From positions 4,468,930-4,532,929 of the forward strand of contig NZ_CP141595.1 of the NCBI RefSeq assembly GCF_035590735.1: 64,000 bases of DNA, in the 5' to 3' direction. Positions within the stretch are counted from its first letter, which is position 1. Each line of letters opens with the position of its first letter. The translations under genes and the position numbers were made by a program. Shown piece by piece: positions 8,569 to 17,002 of the stretch. Below the pieces are notes generated by a model. It worked only from the letters and a program-made list of their open reading frames with translations. It ran no database searches and was not told the DNA's origin. The stretch is from Rossellomorea aquimaris. Lineage in GTDB: Bacteria > Bacillota > Bacilli > Bacillales > Bacillaceae_B.

Positions 8569-9704
8569 TTTCTTCTTCCTCCAATAGGATAATTTATCAA
8601 ACTTAGGTTGCTCGTTTTAGTAACAATCCTCCTTCTGTAACAAAAAAAAGCACGCAAGGAGACATAGCTACCAACCCAGTTAGATTGATATACTATGTAA
8701 CCTAGCGTGCTTCGCTTTTAGTTACTGTTTTAAAATATTAACTTTAGAATATAATAGATAGATTAGTATTGCAACTAGAAGTACAAAATTCTTAAGGAAA
8801 GGCCTGATTAAAAATTTTTAGATTAAACTTTAACTCTAAAGTAATTCTTAATTTTATTTTTACTATTTTTTAAGTCATGTTGTTAAGCAAGATCACTATA
8901 TAATTAAGATGTCTTTATATTTTACTGCCCCCATCATTAAAAAAGTAATGGGTTCCGTTTAGGGAGGGAAAACCTTAAATTACAGCCAAATTAGCACAGG
9001 AATGGTAGTGTAAATAACACTTTATTTAACAGGAAAAAACCACACCTAAATTGGCTCTGGGTTTTTACGTTTTTATTAACTTCTTATTCAGTTAAAGCCC
9101 TCTTTCGTCTAAAAAGTAAATACTATTTACTTCACTTCGCTACCCATCAATAAATTCTTATTCTTTATTAAACTAACCTGCCCTTTATCCAAAGAAATTA
9201 CGCTTCAATACACAGGTTTCGCTCATTTTTGGGATTTCAAACATTTTATTGTTGGAATTTTTATGTTAAGAAAATACGCATCTCCATAAAAACGTTAATA
9301 TAACAACATTTCTATATGTGCACAGGTTCAGCTCAAGTTGAATCAATTCGAGACAATTTTGAGCCAAATGGTTAAAGCAGTTGCTGGTAGTGGGGGTGAC
9401 GGCACTCATATTTATCACTGAATAGAACTACTGGCTTTAACGTTTTTGTGGAAACAAGTAACAGATGAGAAATCAGATTGGTATGGCTAGCATAAGTAGA
9501 ATTTGAGGTAATTCATAAATCATTTGCCGGTACTAACTATGACTACGTTTCTCCAGCACCTAAATTATAACTCGAAAATCTGAGGGGTCCAAAGGATTTC
9601 CAGTTGGGGCATTAAATAGTATAATAGAGAATAATATCGAGTCTCAACTTAGTTCAATACTAAACTAGATAAAAACTATTAGTAAAAAAATGAGGAGAAT
9701 TAAA
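8569..9704. other. Gene-poor stretch with a leader hairpin and decayed coding fragments
   Basis: More than 1.1 kb without an intact gene. The left end holds the leader hairpin described separately. Between about 9325 and 9600 short stretches read like coding sequence broken by stops. One plus-strand piece ends LNQFETILSQMVKAVAGSGG and about ten more codons before its stop, and another contains HKSFAGTNYDYVSPAP. These could be decayed phage or surface-protein genes, but I cannot name a family. The rest is AT-rich without recognisable features. Confidence 0.4.
8649..8711 (-). promoter_or_regulatory. Orphan terminator-type hairpin in recombinase leader
   Basis: On the minus strand AAGCACGC pairs with GCGTGCTT and ACATAG with CTATGT, with a T8 run directly after. 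No minus-strand gene lies upstream for about 2 kb, so it does not serve as an ordinary gene-end terminator. It lies 80 bases before the 147-aa recombinase start. This makes conditional termination of the recombinase message the simplest reading. A TTGCAA/TATATT pair (15-bp spacer) lies further upstream as a weak promoter candidate. Confidence 0.65.
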
Positions 9705-9956
9705 ATGAAACTAGAAACAAATGCCACTTCATTTAGGGTAGGGATTTTTGTATTTATTTTATATGCTCTTGTTAAATCAATTGCTACCTTCTGGGGAGGT
9801 GTTTTCCTTGAGTTAAGCTCTGAAATCCTTTTATACATTTTCATTGCTTGTTTTGGATATTATTTTAGAAAATATAATAATAGGATACTAGGTACTTTAT
9901 TTATAGCCTTAAGTGGATTCTTGGTTTTTGTGTTGTTATTAGGTGCCATCATATAA
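9705..9956 (+). CDS. Small membrane protein of unknown function
   Basis: An 83-aa hydrophobic protein with three likely membrane segments (about residues 11-30, 38-53 and 62-82). The ATG at 9705 is preferred because GAGGAG lies 8 bases before it. No family is recognised. It stands alone on the plus strand next to the transposase remnant. Its size and hydrophobicity resemble bacteriocin immunity proteins, and the bacteriocin-like cluster begins less than 1 kb away, but that link is speculative. Confidence 0.5.
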   Translation: MKLETNATSFRVGIFVFILYALVKSIATFWGGVFLELSSEILLYIFIACFGYYFRKYNNRILGTLFIALSGFLVFVLLLGAII

Positions 9957-9961
9957 AAGAT

Positions 9962-9987
9962 AAACAATGCATTAAAATGCTTTGTTT
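9962..9987 (+). terminator. Terminator-like hairpin, copy 1 of a repeated pair
   Basis: AAACAATGCATT pairs with AATGCTTTGTTT directly after the 83-aa gene. A near-identical copy is found at 10677-10703 on the other side of the transposase remnant. Confidence 0.5.
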
Positions 9988-10045
9988 CAGATCGTTGAAA
10001 AACCCCACCTTCGCATTATGCAAAGGTGGGATTTGTTATGTTATT

Positions 10046-10613
10046 TTACAATATTTTCCTTCTTTTTTCGGTTAGATATTGTCCTCGCCATGTCCAGTTT
10101 GTCAATTTCTTAATATTCAATGCAGCGATCTTAAGCATCGCTGCATTGAAATTTATAAAGACCTCTTAAGATCGTCCAACGCTTGCCCTGCTTTTCTATA
10201 GCATACGGGAAGAGTCGTTCGATCGTTTCTATGCGTTTCGCATATGAATTTTTATTAAGTTCTGTATGTCTCCAATGATCTACTTCTATCTATGTAATCC
10301 TGCCATACATTTCGATGAATCATTTTGGTGTGATTCTTACTTTGCGTACAACGTTCTAACAAAGGACAGTCTTTACATACCACCATTTGATGCGTACTGT
10401 TTGTACCCATCTATTGTCGTAGTGCGTTAAGGGAGAATTTGTCCTTCGGGATAAAGATATAAGTCAAAATAATCATCGTAAACATATTCATATTTTCTAA
10501 GATATCAGCCTTTCGTTCTTGGGCAATACTTGTTCGATCATCATCTAAACAATATTTATCTTTTACTAAGTCATAAATGAATTTAAAGCAACTTCAATGT
10601 GTTTTGATAACAT
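10046..10613 (-). pseudogene. Decayed IS1182-type transposase
   Basis: Translated fragments on the minus strand match the C-terminal half of an IS1182-family DDE transposase. These include CPLLERCTQSKNHTKMIHR, then YAKRIETIERLF and a final NWTWRGQYLTEKRRKIL before a TAA at 10046-10048. Several frameshifts separate them. Nearer the 5' end a piece with KDKYCLDDDRTSIAQERKAD joins the C-terminal part after an internal deletion, so no functional enzyme can be made. Hairpins at 10005-10030 and about 10634-10674 may be the IS ends. Confidence 0.7.
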
Positions 10614-10676
10614 CTTATATCTCTCACGTAAAAAGCTTGTAGACTTGGTCTAATTCTTAGACTTTATCTACAAGCT

Positions 10677-10703
10677 GAAACAATGCATTGAAATGCTTTG
10701 TTT
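10677..10703 (-). terminator. Terminator-like hairpin, copy 2, at end of bacteriocin operon
   Basis: The sequence AAACAATGCATT followed by AAATGCTTTGTTT lies immediately after the stop of the ABC ATPase gene and can form a stem on either strand. It matches the copy at 9962 with about one change in 25 positions. Confidence 0.45.
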
Positions 10704-10704
10704 T

Positions 10705-11433
10705 TTATTGAAATATAGCTTCTATCCCTTCAGAAACTTCTATTTGATTAATAAAGTAATCTTCTAGAGTATGATTACTTTCTAATACATCTCTTATTTT
10801 TAAGATATCGTTTATTATTCTTCCGTTGTTAAGTAGTATAACGTTATGACAAAAAGATTGTACAACTTCTAATTGGTGAGTAGATATAAACACAGTATTC
10901 CCCTCAGAGGAATAATCAATAAGGATATCCTTTATTGTCTTTAAGTTGACTGGATCTATTCCAGAAATAAACTCATCTAATAGTAATAGATTCGGTCGTT
11001 TTATTAAAGTAGTTAATAACGCTATTTTTTTCTTTGTTCCAAAAGAATGCTGACTGATTTGTTTATGTACTTCATTTTCGAGCTTGAATTTTTTTATAAA
11101 ATCTTCTATTTCTTGAGGTTTGATACGAACGTTGAAAAGGTCAATAGTAAAATCAATAAATTCCCGTCCGGTTAATTCAGGGTACATAAATGGTATATCA
11201 GGAATGAACATCACTTCTTCTGTATGTTTTTTGAAATTTTGATTATTAATTAATATTTCTCCATCATCATAATCCAATAAACCAGATAATATTTTTAAAG
11301 TGGTGGTTTTACCCGCGCCGTTTGGACCTAAGAACGCAGTGATTTCACCTTTTGGAATGTTGAAAGACACTTCATCTAATATTTTCTTTTTATTTAGTTT
11401 TTTAGTAACAGAATTAAGTTTTATATAGTGCAA
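10705..11433 (-). CDS. ABC transporter ATPase of bacteriocin cluster
   Basis: An ABC ATPase that should energise the adjacent 580-aa membrane protein. Walker A is GPNGAGKTT, the signature is a variant SFGTKKK, Walker B is LLLLDEF, and the switch His is in STHQLE. I place the start at TTG 11433, because GGTGGGGG lies 5 bases before it; TTG at 11466 and ATG at 11448 are alternatives without good ribosome binding sites. It is the last gene of the peptide operon. In AS-48-type clusters an ATPase of this class (AS-48D-like) takes part in export and producer protection. Confidence 0.85.
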   Translation of the reverse strand: MHYIKLNSVTKKLNKKKILDEVSFNIPKGEITAFLGPNGAGKTTTLKILSGLLDYDDGEILINNQNFKKHTEEVMFIPDIPFMYPELTGREFIDFTIDLFNVRIKPQEIEDFIKKFKLENEVHKQISQHSFGTKKKIALLTTLIKRPNLLLLDEFISGIDPVNLKTIKDILIDYSSEGNTVFISTHQLEVVQSFCHNVILLNNGRIINDILKIRDVLESNHTLEDYFINQIEVSEGIEAIFQ

Positions 11434-11449
11434 TTCTGCCCCCACCATT

Positions 11450-13192
11450 CTAATGATAATTTTCAATACTTCTAATTTTTGAGAGTTTAGTTCTAAATAA
11501 GTAAACCATCGAAACGTTAATAATAATTACTAATAGATTAACTACAATAAACTGATAAAATATAAATTCTTTTATAAATATAGATTCAGCTACAAATAAA
11601 GCTGTAGGAACTAGAAAGCAAGGTATAATCACTCCATTTAAAACTACACTTGATATGTTATTTATCCACTCTTTATCACTAAATTGGTCAATGTCCTCTA
11701 TTCGTTCAAAATTAAAATGAGGAGCCATGACACTAGGGATATATTGAAATGCGGTGAAAAATATAAAGCATATTACATGTATTAAAAGGAGAAGTGAAAA
11801 TATAGAGAAGTCAATATTGGATAAAAAATAAAATATAATATCCCCTAAAATAAGAACCGGAACCATTGTTATAAGATTCAAAATGAAGTTTCTTTTGAAA
11901 ATATCCCATAAGGTTTTGTTGGCCATTAAGTGCATGATTGTGACATCCTGATCACTTTCAATTGAGTACATCCCACTTAAATGAGTAAAGGACGTATTAA
12001 CGAGAAAGTATACTGGGAAAAATAAATAAAGCGAAAACACTAAAAAGTAAATTTTACTATTGGGTTCTAAGAGAATAATATTAGAACTAATTAATCCAAC
12101 AAAAACCCAAAATATTAAACCACCAAACAAGCTAGGTAATCTGTTTAAGACAAAGCTTGACCTAAAAAATATCTTCACTCTATATGTATATCCAGTTAAT
12201 TTTAATAAAGAAAAAATTCTAACGAATATCCTCTCAAAAATATTACTATGGAGAGGATTAATTTGTAACTTTTCAGCTCGTTTTTTCATCCTTTCACTCA
12301 ATATAATGATTAATAGAAGACAGGTTCCGTTGATTACTAAAGAAAGTATACTTTGAGATAGATCTTGTATTAAAATTATATTGCTAAGAGCATTAAAAGC
12401 CCAATGATCCCATAATAATATTTGATTTATAAAGGATTGAAATTCGTTTAACAAACTACTTTGGATTTTTTGAATGATTTCGAATAATACTTCGGGATTA
12501 TTTTTGAAATTATTCAGTGAAACTCCTTGCAATACGAGGCCTGTTTCTTTACCCAAAGCGTAACTTATAAATATAACAAAAGCCCTGAGGGTAAGTGCTG
12601 GAACTAGACGGGTGATAAGAGACTGTTGCTTTAATTGGATTACTTTTAAATTAGTAAATAAAGTAGTAGTTATTAAACTAACAATCAAGTATATTGTCAA
12701 TACGATCAATAAAATAATAACTATAAAAAAGCTATTTAAATTAGAAGCTATTGAAATTCCAATGGCTATAGGAATATGGTTTAAAAGAACTTGCTTCATA
12801 TTCCAAATGTTCACTTCTAAGAAACTCATAAGTAAAAGTTTTTTTTTGCTGATCCTCGTGTTAGATAGTAACCAATCCATATCACTTGAAGCCATCGTCC
12901 AATGCAACGAATCTAATCCATTTGAAAAGGCACTAACCATTAACGTTAAGAAGAATATAGACCAAATAAAATTGAGCATATCAGATTCTATTCCAAGGGG
13001 CATCTCATTTATAGATAAAAGATATTCAGCGATAAATGTAAAAGAAAATAGTAATGCGAAAAACTTTGTTAAACTAAACAATAAACTTAGTATCCATAAG
13101 GAAATATTTAATTCTGAGCCGATTGTAAATAGTCTATTCCATTTTCTTTTTAACCTTATATATATCTTCCATTTTATCCATTTGATAATCAT
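11450..13192 (-). CDS. Large multi-pass membrane protein, ABC permease of bacteriocin cluster
   Basis: A 580-aa protein with about ten predicted membrane segments and a low-complexity Ile/Leu-rich composition. The ATG at 13192 follows GAGGGA. It ends just before the ABC ATPase gene and is probably its membrane partner. Its size and context match the large hydrophobic B protein (about 560 aa) of circular bacteriocin clusters such as AS-48. The role there is maturation, export or immunity, and the sequence alone does not separate these. Confidence 0.7.
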   Translation of the reverse strand: MIIKWIKWKIYIRLKRKWNRLFTIGSELNISLWILSLLFSLTKFFALLFSFTFIAEYLLSINEMPLGIESDMLNFIWSIFFLTLMVSAFSNGLDSLHWTMASSDMDWLLSNTRISKKKLLLMSFLEVNIWNMKQVLLNHIPIAIGISIASNLNSFFIVIILLIVLTIYLIVSLITTTLFTNLKVIQLKQQSLITRLVPALTLRAFVIFISYALGKETGLVLQGVSLNNFKNNPEVLFEIIQKIQSSLLNEFQSFINQILLWDHWAFNALSNIILIQDLSQSILSLVINGTCLLLIIILSERMKKRAEKLQINPLHSNIFERIFVRIFSLLKLTGYTYRVKIFFRSSFVLNRLPSLFGGLIFWVFVGLISSNIILLEPNSKIYFLVFSLYLFFPVYFLVNTSFTHLSGMYSIESDQDVTIMHLMANKTLWDIFKRNFILNLITMVPVLILGDIIFYFLSNIDFSIFSLLLLIHVICFIFFTAFQYIPSVMAPHFNFERIEDIDQFSDKEWINNISSVVLNGVIIPCFLVPTALFVAESIFIKEFIFYQFIVVNLLVIIINVSMVYLFRTKLSKIRSIENYH

Positions 13193-13202
13193 ATATCGTC
13201 CC

Positions 13203-13739
13203 TCATTGAATTAGCAGTGGCGTTATTAATGCCTCAATCAAGCCGGCTCCTATTAATAACCCAGTAATTAGCAATATTAATTTTAGATTTTTTTTCCATT
13301 CTTTATTTTTATCGAAATAAAAACTGAATCCTTTGAGTCCTATATAACCAGCAATAATTAAAGCAGGTAATTCTAGAATTCCATGTGTCATAATGCCTGT
13401 GAATATTTTTAAAATATTCATACCCTCCATATATTTAGTATCAATAACTACCCCTAAAATTAGTCCATTAAGAAATAATCCAAAAATAGTAGGTATTCCA
13501 AATGAAACTAATCCGAGTATTAAAAGAGAACAGGCTATTATATTAGTGACAAAATATTGTATGGCCCCATTTATTCCATATTTAGGCGTGATCGCTAAAG
13601 AATTAATTGCGTCCGTTTCGGAAGGATTATTAGGTAATGAAGAAAAAAATATTAGTCCAGTACAAATTCCAAAACTTAGTATAAGCACTGATAACAACAT
13701 TAGATATATATCTCTTTTTTTAATTGGAAAATAACGCAT
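13203..13739 (-). CDS. SpoIIM/DUF95-family membrane protein
   Basis: A 178-aa DUF95 (stage II sporulation protein M-like) membrane protein with four or five membrane segments and the family's Gly-rich LFLNGLILGVVID and MTHGILELPALIIAGYIGL regions. The ATG at 13739 follows GGTGGT; the longer frame from 13778 has no clear ribosome binding site. A DUF95 protein is a hallmark of circular bacteriocin operons, where it is required for production or secretion. It follows the two small peptide genes after a hairpin. Confidence 0.85.
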   Translation of the reverse strand: MRYFPIKKRDIYLMLLSVLILSFGICTGLIFFSSLPNNPSETDAINSLAITPKYGINGAIQYFVTNIIACSLLILGLVSFGIPTIFGLFLNGLILGVVIDTKYMEGMNILKIFTGIMTHGILELPALIIAGYIGLKGFSFYFDKNKEWKKNLKLILLITGLLIGAGLIEALITPLLIQ

Positions 13740-13779
13740 ATTAACCACCATATTTTTTAAAATGTATTGTAAAATCACA

Positions 13780-13819
13780 AATACAGCAAAACGGGAAACC
13801 CGTTTTGCTGTATTTTTTT
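13780..13819. terminator. Strong hairpin between peptide genes and transport genes
   Basis: ATACAGCAAAACGGG pairs with CCCGTTTTGCTGTAT around a 3-base loop. The plus strand continues with T7; the minus strand, on which the operon is read, has only TTTGTGATTTT. On the operon strand it is probably a partial terminator or 3' stabiliser that leaves the peptide message more abundant than the downstream transport genes. It is also a good plus-strand terminator. Confidence 0.7.
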
Positions 13820-13823
13820 ATTC

Positions 13824-14036
13824 TTACCAAATTAACATTCTTTTTAACATTTTCTTTTGAGCATATCTTACGATAAGAGCAGTTCCAATAGCACCAACAC
13901 CGAAAGTTCCAACCATAGCAGCGATAGCTCCAACGGTCGATCCCATTTCAATTGCAGTCTCTAACATGTCTAGTTGGTTTTGAGTCAATCCGAAAGTTGC
14001 TCCAACTTCAAATACAAAACTAGTTAAGTTGTTCAT
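13824..14036 (-). CDS. Circular-bacteriocin-like peptide 2
   Basis: A 70-aa peptide with a short polar start (MNNLTSFVFEVG), a Gly/Ala-rich hydrophobic centre (AIAAMVGTFGVGAIG), then a cationic helix RYAQKKMLKRMLIW. The terminal aromatic Trp preceded by hydrophobic residues is like uberolysin (ending VIW) and AS-48. Circular bacteriocins have short leaders and are closed head-to-tail in the hydrophobic region. AAGGAGTG lies 6 bases before the ATG at 14036. The neighbours (DUF95 protein, ABC pair, MacAB-like transporter) support the call. The leader cleavage point cannot be set. Confidence 0.7.
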   Translation of the reverse strand: MNNLTSFVFEVGATFGLTQNQLDMLETAIEMGSTVGAIAAMVGTFGVGAIGTALIVRYAQKKMLKRMLIW

Positions 14037-14082
14037 TATTGTGCACTCCTTTCTTCTATGTAATCTATTACTCTACAAAAAA

Positions 14083-14307
14083 TTATACTAATGCTGCTTT
14101 ATCATAAGCTCTTCTAAGAAGATATCTTTGAGCAATGATTACAGCTGATATTCCAATTCCTGCAGAGGAAACAACAGCTACTGCTGCTGATACTGTAGCT
14201 CCAGCCATTAACGCATATTTAATCGCAGATTTAGCGATTCCACCAAGACCAAGAGCTCCAGCGATGTTTGTATTAATAAGTTCTGTTATCAAATTAATAA
14301 AGTCCAT
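14083..14307 (-). CDS. Circular-bacteriocin-like peptide 1
   Basis: A 74-aa peptide with a very similar plan to the next gene: a short amphipathic start, GALGLGGIAKSAI, a hydrophobic Ala/Val/Gly core (AAVAVVSSAGIGISAVI) and a cationic end AQRYLLRRAYDKAALV. AAAGGGGGTGAAA precedes the ATG at 14307. The two peptides differ clearly in sequence, so they are not simple duplicates. A two-component bacteriocin in which both subunits are processed by the same DUF95/ABC machinery is the simplest reading. A linear leaderless two-peptide bacteriocin is the main alternative. Confidence 0.7.
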   Translation of the reverse strand: MDFINLITELINTNIAGALGLGGIAKSAIKYALMAGATVSAAVAVVSSAGIGISAVIIAQRYLLRRAYDKAALV

Positions 14308-14323
14308 TACATTTCACCCCCTT

Positions 14324-15013
14324 TCAATAAATCAGTTTTATTGTTGATAAGACTACTGCGGAGAGTAACCAAAGAGATCCTGAGACAATTGCAGCTCTTT
14401 TTATAGAGACGTTCCCTAATATGGATATTCCAAGACCAATTAAAAAGTATGACCAGATAACAAATAAATCAATTTCATTGAAAAAGGTTATTAGGAAGAG
14501 GTTATCTGATATGTTTTGAAAAGCATAACCGAAACCGGTGATTCTCAATGTGTTTATGCCATCTTGAGCGACTCCTGGAATTAATAATGTAAGTTTACTG
14601 ATTATCAAAGGCAATTGAGCAAGAAAAATAATATAAAAGGTCTTTTCGAAATTTAATTTAATTTTGCTAATTTTCAGAGCTATAAGTAAAACAATTGAAG
14701 TGAATACCACCGAAAATAGTAAAGGTATTACTGATCCAAAAGTGACAATTATTTTAATAACTCTTATAAGTGATTCACTAAACTCGAAATCTTTAAGGTT
14801 ATTCATAAGAGCTTCTGATTTTAACAGTTGATTAGAAATAAAATAGGTGACAATAAAATTCAATAAAATAATAAAAATAAAATCATATCGTTTTTTGAAG
14901 TTTCCCTTCTTATTTTCAAAAAATGCTTTTGGGGAAAAAAGGACGTTTACTAAAGGTATAGCGATAAACGGTATAGACTTTTTCAGTGTTTCAACTTGAG
15001 TATTATTACTCAC
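14324..15013 (-). CDS. Yip1-like membrane protein of bacteriocin cluster
   Basis: A 229-aa protein with five predicted membrane segments and the loose pattern of Yip1-domain proteins: a soluble start with PLVNVLFSPKAFFE, then helices with the YIIFLAQLPLIISKLTL region. The GTG start at 15013 follows GGAAGGATG. It is the first gene of the minus-strand unit, 16 bases ahead of peptide 1. Yip1-type proteins occur in several bacteriocin clusters, often assigned to immunity or export. The role here is inference from position. Confidence 0.65.
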   Translation of the reverse strand: MSNNTQVETLKKSIPFIAIPLVNVLFSPKAFFENKKGNFKKRYDFIFIILLNFIVTYFISNQLLKSEALMNNLKDFEFSESLIRVIKIIVTFGSVIPLLFSVVFTSIVLLIALKISKIKLNFEKTFYIIFLAQLPLIISKLTLLIPGVAQDGINTLRITGFGYAFQNISDNLFLITFFNEIDLFVIWSYFLIGLGISILGNVSIKRAAIVSGSLWLLSAVVLSTIKLIY

Positions 15014-15195
15014 TAATCATTCATCCTTCCATACTAAAATGTATATATTTGTCAAAAAGGGGGTTTAAAGTCAGGCGCATATTGTATGGTAACCCAAATT
15101 GCATGGATAAAACAAGTGTTTTTTGTAAAATATTGCAATAATAGATTTTTTTTCATATACTTTTCAAGTCAGATTAATAATCAAGGAGTGAAAAT
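15014..15195. promoter_or_regulatory. Divergent promoter region of the bacteriocin cluster
   Basis: 182 bp between the minus-strand peptide operon and the plus-strand MacAB-like operon. Promoter-like hexamers occur on both strands, including a minus-strand TTGACA near 15056 close to the GTG start. None has an ideal spacer, and I cannot pick the real promoters. No obvious regulator gene is encoded in the cluster. Confidence 0.4.
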
Positions 15196-16335
15196 ATGTT
15201 CAAAAATAAATGGTGGATAACAGCCTCCATATTTTTAGTGTTTGCTATTTTAATTGTGTTTAATGTAGTTAATAGAGACTCTGTTTCTGTTACGGGTACT
15301 AAGGATGGAGTTTTAGTTAAAACAGAGAAAATTAAAAAGAAATCCATTAGTAACACAACTTTAATATCTGGGGTGGTAAAACCAGAAACCTTTCAAGGTG
15401 TGTACAACAACCCAGAAAAAGGAAATTTACAAGAGTTGTTTGTTGAAGCTGGGGATGAAGTCGAGGTTGGCGAAAAATTATTTTCATATAATAATGACGA
15501 GATAATATACCAATTGAATCAAGCTGAAATCACAAGATCTAAAATACTAATTCAATTAGAACAGCAGAATAAGCAGATGAAGGTATTGAAAAAGAAAATA
15601 TCTGAGGTTGATAACAATGAGGTTAAAAAAGAGTTAAACTCTCAACTTGAAGATTTAGAGTTCCAAAACCGTATTAGCAATTTAGATTACAAACAAAGTG
15701 AGAATGAGGTTAAGCAACTTCAACAAAAGAAGGATAGTGCTTATGAAAGATCAAAAATAAAAGGAATTGTTCAAAACGTTAATGTAGATGATCGAACGCC
15801 TACAAATAATAATCCAATTATAGAGATTGAGTCAGGTAATAAATACATTATTGCAGGATTATTAACAGAATTTGAAAAGTATCAACTTAGTGAGGGGCAA
15901 TCTGTAAAAGTCATTTCTAAAGTTGAGAAAGACAAATCTTGGAGTGGAAAAATTGAAGTAATAAAAAATACCCCTGTATCTAATAATCTAGATGCTAATA
16001 GTGAAACAGGAAGTAATGTATCTTATTATCCTTATATAGTTAAATTGGATAATGATGATGGCCTAGAAAATGGTTTTCATGTGTCTTTAGAAGTTGAAAC
16101 AAATGTTAGTAATGATGTGTTAGCAATTCCTAACTCGAGTATTGTTCAAAATAGTGAGGAAGAGTTTGTATTTGTTTTAGTAAATGAAAATCAGTTGGAG
16201 AAGAGAAAGATAGAAACTGGATTAGCAGCAGATGGTTTTATAGAAATTAAAAAGGGTTTAAAAGAAAATGAAGAGATTATTGTTGAACCAACTGAAGATA
16301 TGAAAAGTGGAATGGAAGTAAAAGTGAATGATTAG
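15196..16335 (+). CDS. MacA/HlyD-type adaptor of bacteriocin immunity transporter
   Basis: A 379-aa membrane-fusion protein. One N-terminal membrane anchor (about residues 7-23) is followed by a split lipoyl-like region and a long Gln/Lys/Glu-rich coiled coil (about 95-185). A beta-barrel region and a C-terminal domain with the IPNSSIVQ motif follow. AAGGAG precedes the ATG at 15196. It overlaps the ATPase gene by 8 bp, and a permease follows, making a MacA-MacB-type three-gene operon. Such AS-48EFGH-like transporters give producer immunity in circular bacteriocin clusters. Confidence 0.88.
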   Translation: MFKNKWWITASIFLVFAILIVFNVVNRDSVSVTGTKDGVLVKTEKIKKKSISNTTLISGVVKPETFQGVYNNPEKGNLQELFVEAGDEVEVGEKLFSYNNDEIIYQLNQAEITRSKILIQLEQQNKQMKVLKKKISEVDNNEVKKELNSQLEDLEFQNRISNLDYKQSENEVKQLQQKKDSAYERSKIKGIVQNVNVDDRTPTNNNPIIEIESGNKYIIAGLLTEFEKYQLSEGQSVKVISKVEKDKSWSGKIEVIKNTPVSNNLDANSETGSNVSYYPYIVKLDNDDGLENGFHVSLEVETNVSNDVLAIPNSSIVQNSEEEFVFVLVNENQLEKRKIETGLAADGFIEIKKGLKENEEIIVEPTEDMKSGMEVKVND

Positions 16336-16990
16336 ACTCGAGAATATTACTAAGAAATATAAAAATGGTGATATAGAGGTAATTGCTCTTAACGACATTA
16401 ATGTCCAGATTTCAAATGAAGAATTTGTATCAATTATGGGGCCTTCAGGATCAGGAAAAAGTACTTTGATGAATATTATTGGTTTATTAGATCGTCCAAC
16501 TGATGGCTTATATCTACTAGAAAAGGAAGATGTATCTGGTTTTAATCAGGTTAAACTTGCTGAGTTAAGAAATAAATCAATAGGATTTGTATTTCAGAAT
16601 TTTCATTTATTACCTCGAATGAACGCTCTAAAAAATGTTGAGCTACCTTTAGTATATAGGGGTATTAAACCAAAGGATAGAAGGGAAATTGCATTTGAAG
16701 CATTAAAAAAGGTGGGATTAGATAACCGAACGAATCATCTTCCACATCAGCTTTCAGGTGGCCAAAAGCAACGGGTGGCAATTGCTAGATCTATTGTGAC
16801 ATCTCCAGCCTTTATTCTTGCAGATGAACCTACTGGGGCACTTGATACTTCGACGAGTAATCAAATTATGGATTTATTTAAGCAATTGAATGAAGAAGGC
16901 ACTACAATTATAGTGGTGACCCACGAGGAAGAGATAGCGCATTTAACACAAAGAACTATTCGTTTAAAGGATGGTTTGATTGTGAACTAG
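16328..16990 (+). CDS. MacB-type ABC transporter ATPase
   Basis: A 220-aa LolD/MacB-class ATPase with Walker [10 protein letters not shown], signature [14 protein letters not shown], Walker [13 protein letters not shown] and the switch His in VVTHEEE. The ATG at 16328 lies inside the end of the adaptor gene, so translation is coupled. It pairs with the FtsX-like permease encoded 12 bp downstream. Probable role: ATP-driven removal of the bacteriocin from the membrane (immunity) or its export. Confidence 0.92.
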   Translation: MIRLENITKKYKNGDIEVIALNDINVQISNEEFVSIMGPSGSGKSTLMNIIGLLDRPTDGLYLLEKEDVSGFNQVKLAELRNKSIGFVFQNFHLLPRMNALKNVELPLVYRGIKPKDRREIAFEALKKVGLDNRTNHLPHQLSGGQKQRVAIARSIVTSPAFILADEPTGALDTSTSNQIMDLFKQLNEEGTTIIVVTHEEEIAHLTQRTIRLKDGLIVN

Positions 16991-17002
16991 GAGAGGGTAT
17001 TT

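Noticed and set aside
12612-13214. 200-aa open frame on the plus strand
   Set aside because: It lies entirely opposite the ABC permease gene and has no ribosome binding site or recognisable motif; AT-rich antisense shadow.
15080-15110. Possible second copy of the rlmH end (TATGGTAACCC) as left attachment site
   Set aside because: Only about eight bases agree with the rlmH end, which is expected by chance.
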